Source: Oribacterium sinus
GTDB taxonomy: Bacteria; Bacillota; Clostridia; Lachnospirales; Lachnospiraceae
NCBI RefSeq assembly: GCF_014202695.1
Contig: NZ_JACHHH010000001.1
Location: 62,001 to 126,000 of the forward strand
Length of the DNA: 64,000 nt
Reading direction: 5' to 3'
The position numbers and the translations under genes were made by a program. Positions 54,094 through 62,745 of the stretch are shown here, one piece after another. Within the stretch, counting starts at the first letter, position 1, and each line of letters starts with the position of its first letter. A model generated the notes under the pieces. It was not told where the DNA came from. It did no database searches and worked only from the letters and a program-made list of their open reading frames with translations.

Positions 54094-54199
54094 AGTAATT
54101 ACCTCCGTTTGTCTCTAGTATAGGCATGTTAAAGATGAGAATCAAGTTGAACATTATTAAATGACGATAAAAAGTAATTACAATAAATCGATGTTATGT

Positions 54200-54545
54200 G
54201 CATTGTCGGAAGCGAGGCAGTAGATTTTTCTTTAAATCATTATTCGGGTATCAGACATGGAATTCTATTTTCAAAAAACAATATCGAACAGGAAGACTGT
54301 ATTTACACCATTTCATACTTCTGTTTGTATTAGTTAGAGAGATTTATGAAAGATTTTCATGCAACAGGTATTCTTCTGGATGAAAAAAATGCAGATTGGA
54401 ACAAAAAAATCATCTAAAGTTCTTGTTTCTAGAGCAGCACTTAGCCGAAGAGATTGTGCAGGGAAAGATTATAGGGGTACCATTGTACGATTTACTTAAA
54501 AAGAAAAGAGATATAAGAAAAAACACAAAAATAGGATATGTAGAA
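54200..54545 (+). other. Decayed coding remnants upstream of vapBC
   Basis: The 54094-54619 gap is not random. One frame reads VGSEAVDFSLNHYSGIRHGI and then LFSKNNIEQED before a stop. Another reads GILLDEKNADWNKKII-stop (54368-54415). A third reads LEQHLAEEIVQGKIIGVPLY then DLLKKKRDI. These look like pieces of one or more broken genes. The NADWNKK piece recurs near 59870. I recognise no family. Confidence 0.4.
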
Positions 54546-54554
54546 AGGCTTTTC

Positions 54555-54584
54555 TTGACTTAGTATATATCATGGTATATATTT
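54555..54584 (+). promoter_or_regulatory. vapBC promoter with overlapping palindrome
   Basis: TTGACT (54555-54560), 17-bp spacer, TATATT (54578-54583). The spacer and -10 box are covered by the imperfect palindrome AGTATATATCATGGTATATA (54562-54581), a likely VapB autoregulation site. Confidence 0.65.
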
Positions 54585-54619
54585 TTGTGCATATTACAAG
54601 AAAAAGGAAGGTGATAGAT

Positions 54620-54850
54620 ATGATGACTGCAAAGGTTTTTAAAAATGGAAGAAGTCAGGCAATCAGACTTCCTAAAGAGTGCCGGTTTTCATCAGATGAG
54701 GTAGTGGTAAATAAGATAGGTGATATTGTTATTCTGCTTCCTAAACAAAACAAGTGGGATTCATTTATGAAAGCAATAGATATGTTCTCAGATGATTTCA
54801 TGGCGGACGGAAGAACAACAGATATAGTACAGGAGCGTGACGAGCTATGA
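54620..54850 (+). CDS. vapB: VapB-type antitoxin (AbrB/SpoVT fold)
   Basis: A 76-residue antitoxin. The swapped-hairpin DNA-binding part is AKVFKNGRSQAIRLPKECRF (about 4-23), then VVVNKIGDIVILLPK. The tail carries FSDDFMADGRTTDIVQERDE, the toxin-wrapping segment typical of VapB. The longer frame begins at 54572, but AAGGTG 7 nt upstream of 54620 decides the start. It overlaps vapC by 4 bp. A palindrome over the promoter suggests autoregulation by the VapBC complex. Confidence 0.9.
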   Translation: MMTAKVFKNGRSQAIRLPKECRFSSDEVVVNKIGDIVILLPKQNKWDSFMKAIDMFSDDFMADGRTTDIVQERDEL

Positions 54851-55248
54851 GGTATATGCTTGACACCAACATTTGCATTTATGTAATAAAGCATAAGCCG
54901 GAAAAGGTATTTCGAAAAATACAGACTATTCATCCTGAGGATGTGTGTATATCATCGGTCACATACGCCGAGTTGGTGCATGGTGTAGAAAAGAGTGCAG
55001 CTGTGGAGAAGAATAGATTGGCACTCTCCATGTTTCTAGCGAATGTGGAGATTCTGGGTTTTGATGTGGAGGCGGCTGATTGTTATGGGAAGATTAGAGC
55101 AGATTTGGAGAAGAAAGGAACACCTATAGATCCTCTCGATATGATGATTGCAGGTCATGCGCAGTCTCTTGAATATACAGTTGTAACGAATAACGTGAAA
55201 GAATTTTCCAGAGTGAGTGCTCTGAGAATTGAGAATTGGGCAGAATAA
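54847..55248 (+). CDS. vapC: VapC-type PIN-domain ribonuclease toxin
   Basis: A 133-residue PIN nuclease. The four acidic residues of the active site are visible: MLDTNICIYVIKHKP (Asp6), SSVTYAELVHGVEKS (Glu), PIDPLDMMIAGHA (Asp near 98) and TNNVKEFSRVSALRIENW. The catalytic set therefore looks complete. VapC toxins cleave initiator tRNA or rRNA. The start overlaps the vapB stop (ATGA). This module appears intact, unlike the neighbouring RelE toxin. Confidence 0.92.
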   Translation: MRYMLDTNICIYVIKHKPEKVFRKIQTIHPEDVCISSVTYAELVHGVEKSAAVEKNRLALSMFLANVEILGFDVEAADCYGKIRADLEKKGTPIDPLDMMIAGHAQSLEYTVVTNNVKEFSRVSALRIENWAE

Positions 55249-55307
55249 TTGTTTCTTGTTTCTCAGGCAATTTTATGCATCAGCGAATTATTTTATACTT
55301 TTTTCCT

Positions 55308-55391
55308 TTAAAAGCTTTTCGTCAAAAAGTCCTTTTTTAGCCTGTAATCACTACAGTATTTATCAATGCAATCTTGATAGTAAAGTATCAT
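55308..55391 (-). pseudogene. 5' remnant of an abiEi-type antitoxin gene
   Basis: A 27-codon frame, MILYYQDCIDKYCSDYRLKK then DFLTKSF, aligns with the start of the intact antitoxin at 51404 (MILSYQECLDKYGSDYKLKK). The ribosome site (AAGGAG) and part of the upstream operator (TGTATTTTTACT) are also kept at 55392-55450. The rest of the gene is gone. The remaining 55451-55823 is AT-rich with nothing I can support. Confidence 0.8.
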
Positions 55392-55823
55392 AATAAGCTC
55401 CTTGAAGTATCTACACATTAAATTGATATTTATGTATTTTTACTACAAAATTATAAATTAATTTGTTTGGCCAAAGTAAACGTATGCGGTTGTTCAAGTG
55501 ATGGAATATAAAAAGCTATGGTGGCTTTATTTGAAATAGTTAATTATTAATATAAATTAATTGGGTAATAATAAATAATTATAACCATGGAGATGTATGT
55601 AAAATCACGAATATGATAGTCGGCATTGACTGTCTCATTACAAGGAATTATAATCCAAAACATAACAATAATATTATCAAAAATAGCCCATGTTATATCC
55701 ATAATATACACAATTAAGTTAAATATATTTTATTGATATGCATTGTATTTGGAAGAAATGATGGGGAAACTTTTCTTGGATGCATGAAAGTAGATGATTA
55801 GGAACTAGCTGTGAGGTAAATAT

Positions 55824-57335
55824 ATGAGTCATCTTTTAGAAATGCGAAATATCAGTAAAGATTATCCGGGGGTAAAAGTACTGGACGATATTTCCTTTAG
55901 TGCAGAAGGTGGTGAAGTTCTGGCACTTATGGGAGAAAATGGAGCCGGAAAATCTACTCTGATGAAAATTCTGATGGGAATTGCCCAAGCAGATCGTGGA
56001 GAAATCTTTCTGGAGGGAAATAAAGAGCAATTTCAAAGTCCCAAGGCTGCTATGGATAAGGGAATTGTCATGATTCATCAGGAACTGAATGTACTATTGG
56101 ATATGGAGGTTTCTGAAAACATTTTTCTGGGAAGAGAAATCAAAAAGAAGGGGATTCCTGCTCGCGTTGATATGGATGAACAACGGAAACAGGCACAGGC
56201 ATTTTTGGATTCTGTAGGGATTAAAATTGATGCAAAAGACTTGATGAGAAATCTCTCTGTTGCCCAAATGCAATTGATTGAAATAGTAAAAGCGATTTCT
56301 GTTCATGCAAAAGTGATTATTATGGATGAGCCTACTTCGGCAATTACGGAAGCAGAGGCTACAATTCTTTTTGAACAGATAGAAAAGCTGAAAAAAGCCG
56401 GTGTTTTGATTATTTATATTTCTCATAAGATGGATGAAATCTTCAAAATTTCAGACAAAATCGCAGTACTTCGTGACGGTCACCTGATACGTGTAGATGA
56501 GACCAAAAACTTTACAGAGGAAGATTTGATCCGTGCAATGGTGGGTAGAGAGCTTCAGGATGTTTATCCGAAGAAAACCAATCATCCTGGCAAGGTGTTA
56601 TTTGAAGTCGAAAATCTTGCAAGTGGAAAATATGTAAAGGATGTTAGCTTTCAGATAAGAGAAGGCGAGGTTGTGGGATTTGCCGGTTTAGTAGGTTCCG
56701 GTCGAAGTGAGACAATGGAAGCACTCTTTGGAGTTTCCCCAAGGGAAAAGGGGAAGCTTCGCATTAATGGAGCAGAAATAGAAATTCATAATCCCAAAGA
56801 TGCTATTCGTCATAAGATTGCATTTGCTACGGAAGATCGCAAGCGATCAGGATTAAATTTGATTGGAAGTATAAAAGAAAATGTAACAATGGTGTCTCTG
56901 GCGGAAAAAATAAGTAAACATGGCATCATTCAGGATAAAAAAGAAGGGGAAGTTACTGAGGAATACATCAAGAAGCTACGTATTAAAACACCAAATGGGG
57001 ATGAGTTTGTAGGAAATCTAAGTGGGGGAAATCAACAGAAGGTGGTTCTAGCAAAGTGGCTTTTAGGAGAGCCGGAAATTCTTATCTTTGATGAACCTAC
57101 CAGAGGAATAGACGTTGGTGCGAAACATGAAATTTATGAACTGATCAATGTTCTGTCGGAACAAAAGAAAGCGATTATTGTGATTTCTTCAGAAATGCCG
57201 GAATTGATGGGAATTTGTGATCGTCTCTATGTAATGTCTGAAGGATATATTACCGGAGAGTTGAACAAAGATGAGTTTAACCAGGAAGCAATCATGAGGC
57301 TTGCATCTGCAAGAAAAGGAGGAATGACACAATGA
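55824..57335 (+). CDS. Sugar ABC transporter ATPase (RbsA type), second system
   Basis: A 503-residue two-domain ATPase. The first Walker A is MGENGAGKSTLMKIL (about 36-50) with IIMDEPTSAITEAEAT. The second half has FAGLVGSGRSETMEALFGVS (degenerate Walker A) and LSGGNQQKVVLAKWLLGEPE, followed by IFDEPTRGIDVGAK. It is a paralogue of the ATPase in the fucose operon. It overlaps the permease gene by 4 bp. No sugar enzymes accompany it, so its substrate (a pentose or hexose) cannot be read. Confidence 0.92.
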   Translation: MSHLLEMRNISKDYPGVKVLDDISFSAEGGEVLALMGENGAGKSTLMKILMGIAQADRGEIFLEGNKEQFQSPKAAMDKGIVMIHQELNVLLDMEVSENIFLGREIKKKGIPARVDMDEQRKQAQAFLDSVGIKIDAKDLMRNLSVAQMQLIEIVKAISVHAKVIIMDEPTSAITEAEATILFEQIEKLKKAGVLIIYISHKMDEIFKISDKIAVLRDGHLIRVDETKNFTEEDLIRAMVGRELQDVYPKKTNHPGKVLFEVENLASGKYVKDVSFQIREGEVVGFAGLVGSGRSETMEALFGVSPREKGKLRINGAEIEIHNPKDAIRHKIAFATEDRKRSGLNLIGSIKENVTMVSLAEKISKHGIIQDKKEGEVTEEYIKKLRIKTPNGDEFVGNLSGGNQQKVVLAKWLLGEPEILIFDEPTRGIDVGAKHEIYELINVLSEQKKAIIVISSEMPELMGICDRLYVMSEGYITGELNKDEFNQEAIMRLASARKGGMTQ

Positions 57336-58279
57336 ATCGCAAAAAAATAAACTTCAAGAATTACGGCATATTTGTTGTTTTTATAGTGCTGGTAATTATT
57401 CTGATGATACTTTCTCCTAATGCTTTTGCTAAACCCAGAAACTTAATCAATGTGGTAAAGCAAGCCTCTATTAATGGCGTTTTGGCATGCGGAATGATGT
57501 TTGTTATTATTGCCGGAGGCATCGATCTTTCTGCAGGATCTGTTGTCGCATTGTCAGGCGTTGTTGCAGCCTATCTGGCTCAAATGCAAGGCATTCCTAT
57601 CATTCTTCCGATTCTAGGGGCATTGGGAACCGGGGCACTGATTGGACTTATCAACGGTTTTGGGGCTGCCTATGCAGAATTACCGCCCTTTATTATTACG
57701 CTGGCAACCATGTCCATTGTGCGAGGTGCAGCATTGATCCTCAGTGGGGGCTCTCCGGTATTTGGATTACAGGAACAGTTTGAAGGCATTGCAGGGATTT
57801 CTATTGCAAATGTGATTCCGATTTTGGTACTTTACTTTTTACTCATTGCCGTATTTAGTGGATTTATCTTAAACAAAACTGTATTTGGACGTCATGTTTA
57901 TGCTATCGGCGGAAACAGTATTACGGCAAAAGTTTCCGGAATCAATGTAAAAAGTATGTTGCTTCGAGTTTATATTATTTGCGGAGTGTTTTCCGGTATT
58001 GCAGGCTTACTGATTGCATCCAGAACCATGCAAGGCTCCCCCACGGTTGGTGTAGGCTATGAAATGGATGCCATTGCTGCAGTAGTTATCGGCGGAGTAA
58101 GTATGTCCGGTGGTTCGGGAAAATGGTATGGAACCATTATCGGTGCATTACTTTTGGCATTGATTAGTAACGGATTAGATATTTTAGGGGTTTCATCCAA
58201 CTTCCAACAAATTATCAAAGGAATCATTATTGCGGTCGCTGTATATCTTGATTTAAGAGGTAAAAAGACGAGCGCATAA
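57332..58279 (+). CDS. Sugar ABC transporter permease (RbsC type), second system
   Basis: A 315-residue inner membrane protein. MMFVIIAGGIDLSAGSVVAL (about 54-73), ALIGLINGFGAAYAELPPFI (about 101-120), AIGGNSITAKVSGINVKSML and DAIAAVVIGGVSMSGGSGKW are the family's hallmark segments. Its ATG overlaps the ATPase stop (ATGA). With the preceding ATPase and following lipoprotein it forms a complete importer without a local regulator. Confidence 0.92.
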   Translation: MNRKKINFKNYGIFVVFIVLVIILMILSPNAFAKPRNLINVVKQASINGVLACGMMFVIIAGGIDLSAGSVVALSGVVAAYLAQMQGIPIILPILGALGTGALIGLINGFGAAYAELPPFIITLATMSIVRGAALILSGGSPVFGLQEQFEGIAGISIANVIPILVLYFLLIAVFSGFILNKTVFGRHVYAIGGNSITAKVSGINVKSMLLRVYIICGVFSGIAGLLIASRTMQGSPTVGVGYEMDAIAAVVIGGVSMSGGSGKWYGTIIGALLLALISNGLDILGVSSNFQQIIKGIIIAVAVYLDLRGKKTSA

Positions 58280-58304
58280 ACACTATATTTTTAAGGAGGA
58301 AATT

Positions 58305-59381
58305 ATGAAGAAAAGAATTATTGTAGGCTTATTTCTTGCCGTGTCATTGATGATGACCGCTTGTGGAGGAGCTTCCGACAGTAAAACCACTACTGCAGCG
58401 GAAACAAAGGCAGAAGCTGAGGCAACTACAGCAGCGGGCAAGGAGGCTTCGACAGAAAAACAGGAAGTTTCTGATGTTGTAAAGGATGCTAAAGCAGAAC
58501 AGTTTAGCGGGGCGAAAAATGAGGAAAAGAAGTCTATGGCACTCTTTATGTCTCACATGACTAATGAGTTTGTAAAGACTTTATCCTCTTCCGTACAAAA
58601 AGAAGCGGAAGAGCTTGGCTACACAGGAGATTCCTTCAAAATCTATGATGGAAAGAATGACGTAGCAACACAGGTGAGTCAGATTGAACAGGCAGTAACA
58701 CTCGGCGTAGACGGAATCATCATCGAGCCGGTATCTACAGACGGCATCGTGAAAGCGGTAAAGGATGCGGAGAAGGCCGGTGTAAAAGTTGTTATATTAA
58801 ACCAGAGAATCAGTGATCAGAATGCTGCAGATACATTTGTTGGAGCAGATAATGAATCTACAGGTGCTGCATTAATGAAGAAGGTTATGGAAGACCTTGA
58901 CGGAAAGGGAAATATTGTTGAGCTTCTCGGCCCAATGGGATCAGACGGACAGGTTGGACGTTCTAAAGGCTTTGATTCTGTTCTTGCAGGGTATCCGGAT
59001 GTGAAGGTAATTGCATCAGACAGTGCGGACTGGGATACTGCAAAGGCATTAACCCTTACTGAGAACTGGCTTACATCCTCCGACATTCAGGCTGTTGTAG
59101 CTCAGAATGACGGCATGGCAGTTGGTGCAGCGCAGGCAGTTAAGGAGGCAGGACTTACAGATAAGATTAAAGTTTATGGTGTAGATGCTACCTCTGATGG
59201 ATTGAATGCCATTGTTAACGGTGGTATGACAGGAACAGTTTCCCAGGGAACTGAGGATCAGGGTAAGATTTCTGCAGACCTTTGCTCAAATTTGATTTAC
59301 GGACAGTCTGTTCCTAAGGAAGTTATTGCAACGAATGTAGTGTATACCAAGGAAAACGTTAATGAAATTTTGAAGAAATAA
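58305..59381 (+). CDS. Ribose/galactose-type binding lipoprotein, second system
   Basis: A 358-residue substrate-binding lipoprotein. The lipobox is MTAC (Cys near residue 20), followed by a Thr/Glu/Ala-rich linker to about 65. The two-lobed RbsB-like domain includes GVDGIIIEPVSTDGIVKAVK, KVVILNQRISDQ, ELLGPMGSDGQVGRSKGF and VVAQNDGMAVGAAQAVKEAG. AAGGAGG lies upstream. Its 3' half is the source or sibling of the deleted duplicate at 53238-53503. The sugar is not identifiable from sequence alone. Confidence 0.92.
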   Translation: MKKRIIVGLFLAVSLMMTACGGASDSKTTTAAETKAEAEATTAAGKEASTEKQEVSDVVKDAKAEQFSGAKNEEKKSMALFMSHMTNEFVKTLSSSVQKEAEELGYTGDSFKIYDGKNDVATQVSQIEQAVTLGVDGIIIEPVSTDGIVKAVKDAEKAGVKVVILNQRISDQNAADTFVGADNESTGAALMKKVMEDLDGKGNIVELLGPMGSDGQVGRSKGFDSVLAGYPDVKVIASDSADWDTAKALTLTENWLTSSDIQAVVAQNDGMAVGAAQAVKEAGLTDKIKVYGVDATSDGLNAIVNGGMTGTVSQGTEDQGKISADLCSNLIYGQSVPKEVIATNVVYTKENVNEILKK

Positions 59382-59454
59382 AAATGCTAAGGATAAGTTG
59401 AATAGCAAATTTGTAAGAGTTTTTGAATGTTGTGAATCAAAATACTTTCACATG

Positions 59455-59488
59455 AAGAAGGACTGCAATTTTTTGCAGTCCTTCTTTT
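59455..59488. terminator. Terminator of the second ABC operon
   Basis: AAGAAGGACTGCAA, TTTT, TTGCAGTCCTTCTT, then TT. It serves both the binding protein gene and the leftward relE fragment beyond it. Confidence 0.8.
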
Positions 59489-59507
59489 GGTCATAACAAT
59501 ATTTAGA

Positions 59508-59685
59508 TTACAGTTCGTGCTTCGTTCTCCGTTTGGTAGCCTCTATATATACCTGCTCGTCTGCTCGTGCGGAAATAACGATGATTTTCATCACAGTGGC
59601 TGTGTATTCGACTTTATAGACGACTCGGATGCAAATATCCCGGAATTTAATCTTTAGCAGGTTCTTCCGATTTATGGATATTAAA
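59508..59685 (-). pseudogene. C-terminal fragment of a RelE/ParE-type toxin
   Basis: The minus-strand frame reads NRKNLLKIKFRDICIRVVYK, VEYTATVMK, IIVISARADEQVYIEATKRR and TKHEL-stop. It supplies exactly the middle part missing from the copy at 53630-53776. It has no start: homology ends where the 33-bp repeat array begins at 59686. No antitoxin is next to it. Confidence 0.8.
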
Positions 59686-59766
59686 TGGGGATTTGCGTAG
59701 AAAACACACTTTTACGAATGGGGATTTGCGCTGAATTTAGCTTTCTTTAAGTGGGGATTTGCGTAA
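59686..59766. repeat. Three-unit array with 33-bp period
   Basis: TGGGGATTTGCG occurs at 59686, 59719 and 59752, spaced exactly 33 bp, each preceded by an A/G-rich pair. The 21 bp between the motifs are not conserved. The array lies between the relE fragment and the DUF4143-type ATPase. The whole stretch 59382-59994 otherwise holds the terminator, the relE fragment and short duplicated sequences. Confidence 0.8.
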
Positions 59767-59867
59767 AAAAGGCGATTTTCCTCTATGTTTAAAGAATCAG
59801 GAAAGTAAAAAACAGATAGCAGGAATATGCGTCATTACATATTCAATTGTTTTGGGATTTTTCTGTA

Positions 59868-59981
59868 TGAAAAAAATGCAGATTGGAACAAAAAAATCGT
59901 ATAAACATCTTGATTGAAGTTCAATTTAGAATATAATCTGTTTTATATAGATGAAAAAAATGTTCCAATCTGCAAAAAAAT
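59868..59981. repeat. Duplicated site with an inverted 12-nt core
   Basis: At about 59869-59900 the sequence is TATGAAAAAAAT, GCAGATTGGAAC, AAAAAAATCG. At about 59950-59984 it is GATGAAAAAAAT, GTTCCAATCTGC, AAAAAAATCAT. The core is exactly reverse-complemented while the flanks stay in direct orientation. The copy at 54379-54413 has the first orientation with GAT and CAT flanks. The two nearby cores can also pair as a 12-bp stem. Confidence 0.75.
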
Positions 59982-59994
59982 CATGGAGATAGAT

Positions 59995-61290
59995 ATGCTA
60001 CCAAGAAAACAATATGTTAATGAGCTGATGAGATTAAAAGAGAACGGAAGAGTTAAGATTATTACCGGTCTTAGACGAAGTGGCAAGTCAGTCCTTCTTT
60101 TTGACTTGTTTCGTCAGCATCTCTTAGACGAAGGAGTTGTTCAGGAACAGATTATAGGGATACAGTTGGATGATTTGCGAAATATGAAATATCGAGATCC
60201 ACTTCATTTGGATGAATATATTAGAAGCCAAATTACAGATGCAAAAAAGGTTTTTTATGTATTTATAGATGAGATACAGCTGGTTTCCGAAGTAAAGAAT
60301 CCATATGTGGACAATCAAGAAGCAAAGATTAGTTTTGTAGATGTGGTTCTGGGTCTCTTGAAGATAAAAAATGTGGATGTCTATGTGACCGGCAGTAACT
60401 CTAAAATGCTTTCGTCAGATGTGCTTACACAGTTTAGGGATAGAGGAGATGAAATTAGAGTGTTTCCCCTTTCTTTTGCTGAGTTTTATGATGCTTATGA
60501 AGGAGATAAGCGGGAGGCCTGGCAAGAGTATTACACCTACGGCGGAATGCCGATGATTTTGGAAATGGATACGCATGAACGGAAAAGTAAATATCTTCGA
60601 GATCTATTTGAAAGAACTTATCTTAAGGACATCATGGAGAGAAATAAGATCAAGAACGACGAAGAGGTACTGGCTATACTTCTTGATATCCTGGCATCCG
60701 GGATTGGTTCATTGACAAATCCCGGGAAACTGTCCAATACCTTTAAGAGTGAAAGAAATATATCCCTTGCACCGGATACCATTGATAGATATTTGCATTA
60801 CTTTGAGGATTCCTATCTGCTTCAAAAGGCAAAGCGTTATGATGTGAAGGGAAAAAAGTATATTAAGACACCGTCCAAATACTATTACACTGACTTAGGG
60901 TTACGGAATGCCAGACTTGGATTTAGACAAATCGAGGAAACACATTTGATGGAGAATGTTCTCTATAATGATTTGATACGGCGAGGCTTTGATGTAGATG
61001 TTGGAGTCGTAGAGATTGCAACTATGGAAGAGAATAAAAAAGTACGGAAACAGTTAGAAGTGGATTTTGTGCTTAATAGGGGAAATGACAGGTACTACAT
61101 TCAGTCGGCACTAAGCATTGCAGATCCGGAAAAGAAAAAGCAGGAAATCGCATCTCTTCTCAGAATACCGGATTCTTTTAAAAAGATGGTTGTGGTCAAA
61201 GACTATTTAAAACCTTGGAAAGATGATAATGGAATCCAGTATGTGGGGATAGAGCATTTCCTCAGGGATGAAAATATCCTTGTGGGATAA
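59995..61290 (+). CDS. AAA-type ATPase of the DUF4143 family
   Basis: A 431-residue protein. The N-terminal P-loop ATPase has ITGLRRSGKSVLLFDLF (Walker A, about 23-39), VFYVFIDEIQLVSEVKNPYV (Walker B) and VYVTGSNSKMLSSD (sensor). The C-terminal DUF4143 part has YYYTDLGLRNARLGF and a nuclease-like EVDFVLNRGNDRYYIQSA segment. Such ATPases are widespread and poorly understood, often in mobile or defence-rich regions. I moved the start to the ATG at 59995 (GGAGA upstream); the earlier in-frame start at 59914 includes the duplicated, inverted site. The upstream 33-bp array may be its binding region. Confidence 0.85.
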   Translation: MLPRKQYVNELMRLKENGRVKIITGLRRSGKSVLLFDLFRQHLLDEGVVQEQIIGIQLDDLRNMKYRDPLHLDEYIRSQITDAKKVFYVFIDEIQLVSEVKNPYVDNQEAKISFVDVVLGLLKIKNVDVYVTGSNSKMLSSDVLTQFRDRGDEIRVFPLSFAEFYDAYEGDKREAWQEYYTYGGMPMILEMDTHERKSKYLRDLFERTYLKDIMERNKIKNDEEVLAILLDILASGIGSLTNPGKLSNTFKSERNISLAPDTIDRYLHYFEDSYLLQKAKRYDVKGKKYIKTPSKYYYTDLGLRNARLGFRQIEETHLMENVLYNDLIRRGFDVDVGVVEIATMEENKKVRKQLEVDFVLNRGNDRYYIQSALSIADPEKKKQEIASLLRIPDSFKKMVVVKDYLKPWKDDNGIQYVGIEHFLRDENILVG

Positions 61291-61333
61291 AATAACTAGA
61301 CAGCCCCTCTATTTGTCATGATAGGAGCATCGT

Positions 61334-62677
61334 ATGAGAGAATTTAAAAGCATATCCGGCCTGTATGACGGCAATTTAGCTTTATCCATAGCGCCGGCCC
61401 TCACCCCCAAAGGGATAGAGGAAAATCCCTTGTTTTTTCATGGAGAAATCGTGAATCCTGCGATTATCGCGGGAGGGCTTTTGGCCCTTGCAGATATTGT
61501 GAGCACAAGATATTTTCAGTATGTGCCTGCAGCGAAGAAGGATCCGGTACTTTCTGCCCAGGGGGATAGGCTTAGAGCGGAATGCTTTTCGGCTTGTAAC
61601 GGTGTTTATGCAAGGCTGGATATATTCCAAAGTGCTTTGGATGGAGAAATCCTTTACGGTACTACCAATGTGGATATAGGCGTCAAACTAAGACAAGCCC
61701 TTTGTAAAATCAAACAGGGAGATAGATTAAAGTTTCTTATCGGCGATGAGGGCTGGAAGAGCTTACACAGTAAGAAGCTTTCGGATGGAACCTTGCTTAC
61801 GGATATCCTGATAGAGCGCCCCGTGCAAATGCCGGATCGCTGGATTCGAGCTTTGGGAAATTGCGCCGTGCTTCATCAAAAAATGAAATACAAATTTCAC
61901 CTGGAAGGAATGCCGGCAAAGGCCTTTATTGCAGGGCTTCCTCCTGTTACCGGTAGGGAACAATCCGGATGGCTATGCCCCACAAAAACCGGTGCAATAT
62001 TGAAGAATAGGGAAGAAAAAGACAGCGTATATATTAGCGGTCTTCATCGGCTTAGCGGGCTGAAGCGTCTCATGAGCCATGCGAACAGGATTAACTTTTA
62101 TGCTCCGGAAGGGTCTGCTCCCGGGCAAATGATGATAGAGGTATGCATGAGTGGTGCGAGCATTACCCTGAGCCTTACAGCTAAGAGCTATGAAGGCTAT
62201 TCTGGAGAAGGGGCTTTGCTGGAAGCACTTTCAGACTTAGAGACTTTGGAATGTGCCGACAGAATTGATAATGAACTGAATTTTGAGTCAAGAATTGAAC
62301 TTGAAAAAATCTCTGCATCCTTAGGCGTGGATAAGAATAATATTCATGATGCTATGGAGCTTCTGGCTGTTTCCGGAAAACTGGGCTTTGATGTTCATGA
62401 AAATGCATTTTTCCATAGAGAGCTTCCTGATGACCCGGATAGAGTCTTAAAGGACAATCCGAGACTTGTGGCGGCAAAAAAGCTCATGGAGGACACTGTC
62501 TTTGTGGAGGATTCCCTTTGGTATGTGAAGTCGGGGGAGACAAACTACAGAGTGATTTACCCGGAAGGATCCGGAGTGGAAAATGCAAAATGCACTTGTA
62601 CGTGGTATTTAAAGCATCGAAACAGCAGGGGGCCTTGCAAGCACATTTTGGCAGTAAAATTAAGACAGGGACTGTAA
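61334..62677 (+). CDS. SWIM zinc-finger protein
   Basis: A 447-residue protein with a C-terminal SWIM finger: CTCTWYLKHRNSRGPCKHIL (about residues 421-440), the CxC...CxH pattern. The long N-terminal part has no recognised fold. A winged-helix-like region precedes the finger (ELEKISASLGVDKNNIHDAM, about 319-338). AGGAG precedes the ATG. SWIM proteins of this length often neighbour a large helical-repeat protein, a MoxR-type ATPase and a VWA protein. The next gene here fits the helical protein; the others would lie beyond the window. Confidence 0.85.
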   Translation: MREFKSISGLYDGNLALSIAPALTPKGIEENPLFFHGEIVNPAIIAGGLLALADIVSTRYFQYVPAAKKDPVLSAQGDRLRAECFSACNGVYARLDIFQSALDGEILYGTTNVDIGVKLRQALCKIKQGDRLKFLIGDEGWKSLHSKKLSDGTLLTDILIERPVQMPDRWIRALGNCAVLHQKMKYKFHLEGMPAKAFIAGLPPVTGREQSGWLCPTKTGAILKNREEKDSVYISGLHRLSGLKRLMSHANRINFYAPEGSAPGQMMIEVCMSGASITLSLTAKSYEGYSGEGALLEALSDLETLECADRIDNELNFESRIELEKISASLGVDKNNIHDAMELLAVSGKLGFDVHENAFFHRELPDDPDRVLKDNPRLVAAKKLMEDTVFVEDSLWYVKSGETNYRVIYPEGSGVENAKCTCTWYLKHRNSRGPCKHILAVKLRQGL

Positions 62678-62745
62678 TTCTAAGCAGGCAGGAAATATGG
62701 TCAAAAGATTAAAATATAGTAGGCAAGCAGATAAAGGAGTTTACT

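Noticed and set aside
54198-54383. 61-codon open frame in the gap before vapBC
   Set aside because: No ribosome site, biased toward Phe/Arg-rich composition, and another frame over the same bases reads more like real protein remnants.
59686-59766. Possible short CRISPR array
   Set aside because: Only 12 of each 33 bp are conserved, there are just three units, spacer lengths would be 21 bp, and no cas genes are near.
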